DNA of 64,000 nucleotides. Source: Novosphingobium fuchskuhlense (lineage in GTDB: Bacteria; Pseudomonadota; Alphaproteobacteria; Sphingomonadales; Sphingomonadaceae). Shown here in pieces: positions 58,554 to 64,000 of the stretch. The translations under genes and the position numbers were made by a program. The stretch spans positions 620,001 to 684,000 of the forward strand of contig NZ_KQ954246.1 in the NCBI RefSeq assembly GCF_001519075.1. Reading direction: 5' to 3'. Position 1 is the first letter of the stretch. Every line of letters starts with the position of its first letter. A model generated the notes under the pieces. The model was not told the DNA's origin. It saw only the letters and a list, made by a program, of their open reading frames with translations, and did no database searches.

Positions 58554-59261
58554 TTAAGGGATTGCCGCCCCGCGCCACAGGGGGAAGCGGGCGAGTTTGC
58601 CGGCCGCCGGCACCAGCGCGTCGATCGTGCGGGCGGGCTGGAGGGCGGCGAGGATGGCGGGATCGGCGGCGTTCATCCCGCCGGTGAGCGCGCCGAAGGC
58701 GGGGAGGATCAGGCGGTTTTCGCTGGCGACGGCGCAGGGGCGGGCCACGCTGCGGCCGCGCGCGGTGACGCGCAGCTTGGGGTGGAAGTGGCCGGAAAGC
58801 TCAGGACTCATTTCGCCCGGGCGGGCTTCGTGGCGCAGCGCGATGCCGCGCACGACGAGTTCGGGGAGGCCCGGAGCGTGGGCCGACGTGTCCTTGGTGT
58901 CGTGGTTGCCAGTGATCCAGACCCAGTCCACCGCGCGCATCAGCGCATCGAGCATGCCGGCGGCGTGGGGCTCGAGCCGGGCGGGACCGTGGCTGTCATG
59001 AAAATTGTCGCCCAGGCACAGGACGCGGCGCGCGCCGGTTGCGCGCAGCGCATCCGCGACTCGGGAAAGCGTCTCGCGGCTGTCGTAGGGCGGAAGCATC
59101 TGGCCGCGCTGCGCGTACCAGCTGGCCTTTTCGAGGTGGAGATCGGCGACGATGAGCGCGCGTTCTTCGGCCCAATAGAGCGCACGGCCAGGGGAGAGCG
59201 CGAAGTCCTGCCCGGCGAATTCAAACGGGGCGCCAAATGCCGTGAACGAAACAGGAACCAT
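58554..59261 (-). CDS. pdeM: Ligase-associated DNA-damage-response endonuclease PdeM (metallophosphoesterase)
   Basis: A 235-residue calcineurin-like phosphoesterase. Metal-binding motifs are in order: VADLHLEK (DxH), LGDNFHD, GNHD and SGHFHPK. The N-terminal ALYWAEERALIVADLHLEKASWYA is characteristic of the PdeM subgroup, usually found with an Lhr-like helicase and DNA ligase; those partners are not adjacent here. ATG 59261 is the start, and the much longer frame upstream is antisense to hemF. Divergent from hemF, 45 bases apart. Confidence 0.85.
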   Translation of the reverse strand: MVPVSFTAFGAPFEFAGQDFALSPGRALYWAEERALIVADLHLEKASWYAQRGQMLPPYDSRETLSRVADALRATGARRVLCLGDNFHDSHGPARLEPHAAGMLDALMRAVDWVWITGNHDTKDTSAHAPGLPELVVRGIALRHEARPGEMSPELSGHFHPKLRVTARGRSVARPCAVASENRLILPAFGALTGGMNAADPAILAALQPARTIDALVPAAGKLARFPLWRGAAIP

Positions 59262-59306
59262 GCACGGGCCTTGCCGGATTGCGTTTGGGTTGGCAAGACT
59301 TGGAGC

Positions 59307-60206
59307 ATGAGCACTGCACAAGAGGCCTCGAAGGCCGTCGCGAAAGAGGATTGGAGCGCGGAAACTGGCCGCGCGCGGGTCTGGTTCGAAAGCCTGCGGG
59401 ACCGGATCTGCGCCGAGTTCGAGGCGATCGAGCGCGAGGCGGGGAGCGACGCCAGTTTCACCTACACGCCATGGAAGCGCGAGCATGATGGCGAGCCGGT
59501 TCCAGACGGTGGGGGGGGCGTGCAGGGGCTGATGAAGGGCAAGGTGTTCGAGAAGGTGGGCGTCAATGTCTCCACCGTGGGCGGCACCTTCAGCGCGGAC
59601 TTTGCCAAGACGATGAACGGCGCAGATCCGGAGAACCCTGCGTTCACCGCGACCGGGATCAGCCTGGTGGCGCACATGGCGAACCCGCATGTGCCCGCCG
59701 TCCACATGAACACCCGCTTCCTGACGACGCGCAAGGCGTGGTTCGGCGGCGGCGGCGATCTCAATCCGCCGATCCCCTATGCCGAGGATACGGCAGACTT
59801 CCACGCCAGCTACAAGGCGGCGTGCGACAAGCATGATCCGGCCTATTACGACCGGTTCAAGGCCTGGGCGGACGACTATTTCTACATTCCGCACCGCAAG
59901 GTGCATCGCGGTGTGGGCGGGATTTTCTACGACCACCTCGAATGCGCGGACGACGCCGGGTTCGAGGCGAACTTTGCCTTCACCCGCGACGTGGGCGAGG
60001 CGTTCCTGAATGTCTATCCGGCGCTGGTACGGCGGCGGATGGGCATGGCGTGGACCCCGGATGACAAGCTGAAGCAGCTGACCTGGCGCGGGCGCTATGC
60101 TGAGTTCAATCTGGTCTATGACCGGGGTACGCTGTTCGGCCTCAAGACGGGCGGGAACATCGACGCGATCCTGATGAGCCTGCCGCCGGAAGCGAACTGG
60201 GAGTAA
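59307..60206 (+). CDS. hemF: Oxygen-dependent coproporphyrinogen III oxidase
   Basis: A 299-residue HemF. It has the conserved GVQGLMKGKVFEKVGVNVS, AVHMNTRFLTT, WFGGGGDLNP and HRGVGGIFYDHL blocks and ends in LMSLPPEANWE. It converts coproporphyrinogen III to protoporphyrinogen IX with O2, complementing HemN encoded at 47678. ATG 59307 has TGGAG upstream. It is followed by a hairpin shared with the convergent glycosyltransferase gene. Confidence 0.97.
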   Translation: MSTAQEASKAVAKEDWSAETGRARVWFESLRDRICAEFEAIEREAGSDASFTYTPWKREHDGEPVPDGGGGVQGLMKGKVFEKVGVNVSTVGGTFSADFAKTMNGADPENPAFTATGISLVAHMANPHVPAVHMNTRFLTTRKAWFGGGGDLNPPIPYAEDTADFHASYKAACDKHDPAYYDRFKAWADDYFYIPHRKVHRGVGGIFYDHLECADDAGFEANFAFTRDVGEAFLNVYPALVRRRMGMAWTPDDKLKQLTWRGRYAEFNLVYDRGTLFGLKTGGNIDAILMSLPPEANWE

Positions 60207-60217
60207 TCGAGCGGGAC

Positions 60218-60235
60218 CCCGGAGTTCGGTCCGGG
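60218..60235. repeat. REP-like imperfect palindrome
   Basis: CCCGGA-GTTCGG-TCCGGG lies within GGACCCCGGAGTTCGG and is followed by GATGAC. This resembles the short extragenic palindromes common between genes in alphaproteobacteria. Only one copy is visible in this window. Confidence 0.45.
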
Positions 60236-60248
60236 ATGACGGGAAATG

Positions 60249-60278
60249 AGGGGCGGCCCCGAAGAGGGGGCTGCCCCT
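60249..60278. terminator. Hairpin terminator between convergent hemF and the GT87 gene
   Basis: AGGGGCGGCCCC and GGGGCTGCCCCT pair over 12 positions with one G-T pair and a loop of six, followed by ATTTCTT. It probably stops transcription from both sides. Confidence 0.65.
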
Positions 60279-60290
60279 ATTTCTTGGGCT

Positions 60291-61481
60291 CTATTGTTTG
60301 ACCTGCTGCGGTGCCCATGTCGTCCAGACGAGCGCGACGAGAATCGCGGCGGGGATCGGCATGAGGTTGAGGCCCAGGGGCAGCGCGGCGGCGCGGGTGG
60401 CGAGGGGGGAGAGCCAGATCAGCACCAGCAGGGTTTTCTCCCACGGACGCCAGCCCTCGCGCCGGCCCATGCCGATGAGGAAGGCGATGGGCAGGATCAG
60501 GAACGGCAGATCGTAGCTGAACAGATAGGGCGAGGCGAGCGCGGTGGCGGCAAGCAGCATCGCCCCGGCGGCTTCGATGGTGGGGGCGCGGCGCCAGTAG
60601 AGGCAGGTGAGCGCGCCGGTGATGACGGTGATGACCGCCTGCCCATAGAGCGCGACAGTCGTGCCGAAGAGGACGCGGAAGCCCGCGTAGGGCGTGCACA
60701 TGCGCAGGAAGAACTCGCCGCCGGTCTGGTCCATGAGGACCCGGCTGACCTCCAAGCTCTGCGGATAAGCGCGCCAGGCATCGACTCCGAAGACCAGCAG
60801 CGAGACAAGGCACAGCGCGGTAGCCGACGCGGCGGCGGCGGCGATGGCGGTCCATTTGCGCCCGGCGGCGAGCCAGAAGGGGACGAGGAGGGCAAGGTGC
60901 GGCTTGATCACGAGCAGGCCCAGCAGCGCGCCCGACAGCGCCTGCGAACGGCGCAGCGCGAGCACGCCGCCGATGAGGAGGGCGCCGGTGATGAACCCGT
61001 TCTGCGCGTGGCTTGCGGCAAGATAGGCGGCCGGAAAGGCCAGCACGACGAGGGCACCGGCAGCTCCCGCACCGGGCAGCGCACGGCGGGCGACGAGGAA
61101 CCACACAGCCCAGCCGGCGAGCGCCCAGACGATCCATGCGGCGGGATAGGAGAGATAGCCCAGCGGCGCGGCAAGGAAGAGGTAGGGCGGCGGATTGACA
61201 TAAGCGACCATCTGGCCGGTGCCCGCCGCCATCTGCGCGGCATGTTCGGCAGCAAGATCGTAGACCCGGGCGGCGGGGCCGGTGGCAAGGAGGCGGCCCG
61301 CGCCCCAGAAGGCAAGGAAATCGCTGCCCACGGTGCCGGTCGCCTCGCGGAACACCTTCACCATCATCGGCACGTAGGCGACGAGGATCATCGCGGCATA
61401 AACGCGCACGCGGGCCGCATCGAGCCAGGTGAGGGTACGCAGGTTTGCCTGGAGCCTTGCGCCGAGGGTTTGGTCGCTCAT
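60291..61481 (-). CDS. GT87-family (DUF2029) membrane glycosyltransferase
   Basis: A 396-residue protein with about 9-10 hydrophobic segments. The first extracytoplasmic loop has the catalytic-type SDFLAFWGAGRLL acid. AYVNPPPYLFLAAPLG and ASHAQNGFITGALLIGG, then LLVIKPHLALLVP, are the GT87 signature blocks. Members transfer mannose or arabinose from polyprenyl-phosphate sugars in the periplasm. ATG 61481 has AAGGAG upstream; the reading frame continues for another 2 kb opposite rsh, but that part is a shadow. Donor and acceptor are unknown. Confidence 0.87.
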   Translation of the reverse strand: MSDQTLGARLQANLRTLTWLDAARVRVYAAMILVAYVPMMVKVFREATGTVGSDFLAFWGAGRLLATGPAARVYDLAAEHAAQMAAGTGQMVAYVNPPPYLFLAAPLGYLSYPAAWIVWALAGWAVWFLVARRALPGAGAAGALVVLAFPAAYLAASHAQNGFITGALLIGGVLALRRSQALSGALLGLLVIKPHLALLVPFWLAAGRKWTAIAAAAASATALCLVSLLVFGVDAWRAYPQSLEVSRVLMDQTGGEFFLRMCTPYAGFRVLFGTTVALYGQAVITVITGALTCLYWRRAPTIEAAGAMLLAATALASPYLFSYDLPFLILPIAFLIGMGRREGWRPWEKTLLVLIWLSPLATRAAALPLGLNLMPIPAAILVALVWTTWAPQQVKQ

Positions 61482-61589
61482 CGGCTCCTTACGTGCCGCT
61501 GCGGTCTCGCATTGGCAACATGCGCATGAAAGATTTGCGCATCGAAGGCATTTTCCCTTGTCGGGAGCGCCGGGCAGGGGCCATCTAGG

Positions 61590-63686
61590 ATGGAAATGCT
61601 GCGTCAGTACGAACTTGTCGAACGCGTGCTCGCCTATGATCCCGATGCGGACGAGGCGATGCTGAACCGCGCCTATGTCTACACCGTGCAGAAACACGGC
61701 TCGCAGAAGCGCGCTTCGGGCGATCCCTACTTCTCGCACCCCGTCGAAGTGGCGGGCCTGATGACCGAGCTGAAGCTCGATCAGGAAACCATCATCACCG
61801 CACTGCTCCACGATACGGTGGAGGATACGCTGGCGACGGTGGACGAGGTGGAGCGCCTGTTCGGCCCCGAAGTGGCGCGGCTGGTCGACGGCGTGACCAA
61901 GCTCTCGAAGATCGAGACGATGAGCGACAAGGAGCGCGCGGCGGAGAACCTGCGCAAGTTCCTCCTCGCGATGTCGGAAGACTTGCGCGTGCTGCTGGTG
62001 AAGCTGGCGGACCGGCTGCACAACATGCGCACGCTGCATTACATCAAGAGCGAGGAAAAACGCCGCCGCATCGCGCGCGAGACGATGGATATCTATGCGC
62101 CGCTGGCCGAGCGCGTCGGCATGTACGAATACATGCGCGAGATGCAGCTGCTGGCCTTCGAGCAGCTGGAGCCCGAGGCCTTTGCCACGATCACCGGGCG
62201 GCTGGCTTCGATCAAGAGCGAGGAAGGCGGGCAGGTTGGCTCGATCGCGCTGTCGATCAAGCAGGCGCTGGCCGAGGCCGGGCTTAAGGTGGAGGTTTCG
62301 GGCCGCGAGAAGCACCCCTTCTCGATCTGGCGCAAGATGGCCGAGCGCCACGTGAGCTTCGAGCAGATCACCGACATCATGGCCTTCCGCGTGCTGACCG
62401 AGAGCGTCGAGGACTGCTACACCGCGCTCGGCGTGCTGCACCGGACCTGGCAGATGATCCCGGGGCGGTTCAAGGACTATGTCTCGACGCCGAAGATGAA
62501 CGGCTACCGATCCCTGCACACCTCGCTGATCTACAACAACGCGATGCGCGTGGAAGTGCAGATCAAGACGCACGAGATGCACCGGATCAACGAGTTCGGC
62601 CTTGCGGCGCACTGGGCCTACAAGCAGGGCGAGCTGCCCGACGGGCAGGTCGGCTGGGTGCGCGATCTGGTCGAGATCCTGGAAGCGAGCCACGATCCGG
62701 ACGAGCTGCTCGAAAACACCAAGATGGCGATCTATCAGGACCGCATCTTTGCCTTCACCCCCAAGGGCGCGCTCTATCAGCTGCCCAAGGGCGCGACGCC
62801 GATCGACTTTGCCTTTGCCGTGCACACCAATCTGGGCGCGCAGGCGGTGGGGGCGAAGATCAACGGGCGGCACGTGCCGCTGCGCACGCCGCTGGGCAAC
62901 GGCGACGTGGTGGAAATCATCAAGAGCCGCAGTAGCGAGCCGCAGCTTTCGTGGCTGGCGTTTGTCGTCACCGGCAAGGCGCGCGCCGCGATCCGCCGCG
63001 CGGTGCGCCAGAAGGAACGCGCCGAGATCGCCGAGATCGGACGCAAGCTCTACGAGGAAATCGCCGACCGCCTGCCGAGCAAGATCGGCAAGAAAGCCCT
63101 GGCCGATGCGATCAAGCGCCTGAAGTATGCGAACGAGGAAGAGCTGATGGTCGCCATCGGCAGCGCCAAGATCGACGACCGGCAGGTAATGGAAGCGCTC
63201 GTACCCGGAAGTGCCAAGAACCTGCCCGCGAGCGAGAACTGGCCCAGCCAGCAGCGCGCGATCGCGGTGCGCGGCCTGACCCCGGGCATGGCATTCAAGC
63301 TGGCGGACTGCTGCCATCCGGTGCCGGGCGACCGCATCGTCGGCCTGAGGCGTGTGGGGCAGGGGGTGACGGTCCACGCGATCGACTGCCTCAGTCTGGC
63401 GAGCGGGATCGATGCCGACTGGATCGACCTTTCGTGGGACGCGCGCACCGACGGGGCGGTGGGGCGCATCCGGGCCGAGCTCTACAACCGGCCGGGGACG
63501 CTCGCCGAAATGGCGGGCGTCTTTGCCAAGAACCACGCCAATGTGGTGAACTTGGAAATGACCCAGCGCGAGAACCCGTTCCATACCTATGAAGTGGACC
63601 TTGAAGTGCGCGATCTGGCGCATCTGACGCGGATCGTGAGCGCGCTCAGGGCGAGCGACGCGGTAGCGCAGGCGGACCGGATCTGA
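61590..63686 (+). CDS. rsh: Bifunctional (p)ppGpp synthetase/hydrolase (RelA/SpoT, Rsh)
   Basis: A 698-residue stringent-response enzyme. The hydrolase HD domain has His50 (SHPVEVAG) and HDTVEDT at 74-80. The synthetase has RFKDYVSTPKMNGYRSLHTSL and the EVQIKT strand. TGS (FAFTPKGALYQLPKGATPIDFAF), a conserved CCHPVPGD domain and a C-terminal ACT domain (GTLAEMAGVFAKNHANVVN) follow. Intact motifs suggest both synthesis and hydrolysis, as in the single Rsh of alphaproteobacteria. ATG 61590 is used; ATG 61599 is possible. rpoZ is not directly upstream. Confidence 0.96.
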   Translation: MEMLRQYELVERVLAYDPDADEAMLNRAYVYTVQKHGSQKRASGDPYFSHPVEVAGLMTELKLDQETIITALLHDTVEDTLATVDEVERLFGPEVARLVDGVTKLSKIETMSDKERAAENLRKFLLAMSEDLRVLLVKLADRLHNMRTLHYIKSEEKRRRIARETMDIYAPLAERVGMYEYMREMQLLAFEQLEPEAFATITGRLASIKSEEGGQVGSIALSIKQALAEAGLKVEVSGREKHPFSIWRKMAERHVSFEQITDIMAFRVLTESVEDCYTALGVLHRTWQMIPGRFKDYVSTPKMNGYRSLHTSLIYNNAMRVEVQIKTHEMHRINEFGLAAHWAYKQGELPDGQVGWVRDLVEILEASHDPDELLENTKMAIYQDRIFAFTPKGALYQLPKGATPIDFAFAVHTNLGAQAVGAKINGRHVPLRTPLGNGDVVEIIKSRSSEPQLSWLAFVVTGKARAAIRRAVRQKERAEIAEIGRKLYEEIADRLPSKIGKKALADAIKRLKYANEEELMVAIGSAKIDDRQVMEALVPGSAKNLPASENWPSQQRAIAVRGLTPGMAFKLADCCHPVPGDRIVGLRRVGQGVTVHAIDCLSLASGIDADWIDLSWDARTDGAVGRIRAELYNRPGTLAEMAGVFAKNHANVVNLEMTQRENPFHTYEVDLEVRDLAHLTRIVSALRASDAVAQADRI

Positions 63687-63697
63687 GGGAGGCCGTG

Positions 63698-64000
63698 ATG
63701 CGCAAGATGGTCCTGCTGGCCGCGCTCGCGGCGCTGCTCCCCGCTTCGGCCCGCGCCGAGGGGGCGGCAGATGCCGCGACCCAGCAGTGGTGGGCGCTGA
63801 CGGAGGAGCTTTCCTCCGATGCGATGGAAGGGCGCGATACCGGCTCGCCGGGGTATGACCGCGCGGCGGCGCTGGTGGCGAAGCGCCTTGCGGCGGCGGG
63901 GCTGAAACCGGCGGGCGAGAGTGGCGGCTGGTTCCAGTCGATCCCTTTCGAGGACCGGCGGCTGGACGAGGCGCGTTCCCGGCTGACGATCGCCGGGAAG
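63698..64000 (+). CDS. Secreted M28-type peptidase, N-terminal part only
   Basis: 101 codons are visible before the window ends. A signal peptide (LLAALAALLPASARAEG) is followed by WWALTEELSSDAMEGRDTGSPGYDRAAALVAKRLAAAGLKP, which is the characteristic opening of M28-family aminopeptidases and related zinc exopeptidases. The metal ligands would lie beyond the edge. ATG 63698 has GAGGGAGG directly upstream; GTG 63695 is too close. It follows rsh by 11 bases and may be co-transcribed. Confidence 0.75.
   Translation, partial: MRKMVLLAALAALLPASARAEGAADAATQQWWALTEELSSDAMEGRDTGSPGYDRAAALVAKRLAAAGLKPAGESGGWFQSIPFEDRRLDEARSRLTIAGK

Noticed and set aside
60291-63623. 1110-codon open frame on the minus strand opposite rsh
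   Set aside because: Only the last 397 codons encode a recognisable membrane glycosyltransferase with its own ribosome site. The upstream part is the low-complexity antisense shadow of rsh, typical of high-G+C DNA.

Overview
This is a contiguous stretch of high-G+C alphaproteobacterial chromosome. Several features fit the order Sphingomonadales and make a Novosphingobium- or Sphingobium-like organism the best guess: multiple TonB-dependent receptors, an FnrN-type regulator next to a cbb3 oxidase cluster, a fused CysN/CysC, a PdeM-type phosphoesterase and a single RelA/SpoT protein. The assignment is an inference from gene content only. I see no rRNA, tRNA, CRISPR array, insertion sequence or phage. 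Two genes run off the edges: a medium-chain dehydrogenase at the left and a secreted M28-type peptidase at the right.

Layout. 0-8 kb: a translationally coupled D-aminoacylase-family amidohydrolase and dehydrogenase, a PhaZ-like alpha/beta hydrolase, a membrane PAS-GGDEF-EAL-PilZ cyclic-di-GMP protein, a DUF4197 protein and a CurA-like reductase. 8-20 kb: a 914-residue RTX protein with five tandem modules of about 80 residues, a TonB receptor coupled to a secreted alkaline-phosphatase-superfamily enzyme, a Tat-exported flavoprotein oxidase coupled to a GST, and a second TonB receptor. 20-29 kb: lepA; aromatic amino acid catabolism (hppD plus a VOC partner, divergent from kynB-kynU); a DUF1330 protein; an MHS-type transporter; and a CmcJ/NvfI-family oxygenase behind an AT-rich palindrome. 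29-36 kb: a DUF3857/transglutaminase protein, a LuxR-type regulator divergent from the sulfate activation genes cysD-cysNC-cysQ, and a flavin reductase.

36-49 kb is a low-oxygen respiration island: fnr, an alginate-export-type porin, ompW, ccoN-O-Q-P-G-H-I-S (including a 49-codon ccoS), a small exported cysteine-rich protein, and hemN. FNR/FixK boxes lie upstream of fnr and of ccoN. The box near fnr is followed at the expected distance by a compact segment with two hairpins, C/U-rich stretches and a strong terminator. It looks like an FNR-dependent small RNA that has not been annotated.

49-64 kb: eda and a divergent PEP carboxylase homologue, a lower-G+C exported protein, a potassium channel and a DASS transporter, a second RTX protein with the same C-terminal secretion module, infC, pdeM divergent from hemF, a GT87 membrane glycosyltransferase, and rsh. 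A conserved 78-bp intergenic element occurs twice (20377-20454 and 56052-56129). Both copies sit just upstream of a gene and in the same orientation relative to it. This element and the putative fnr-adjacent RNA are the two observations I would follow first.
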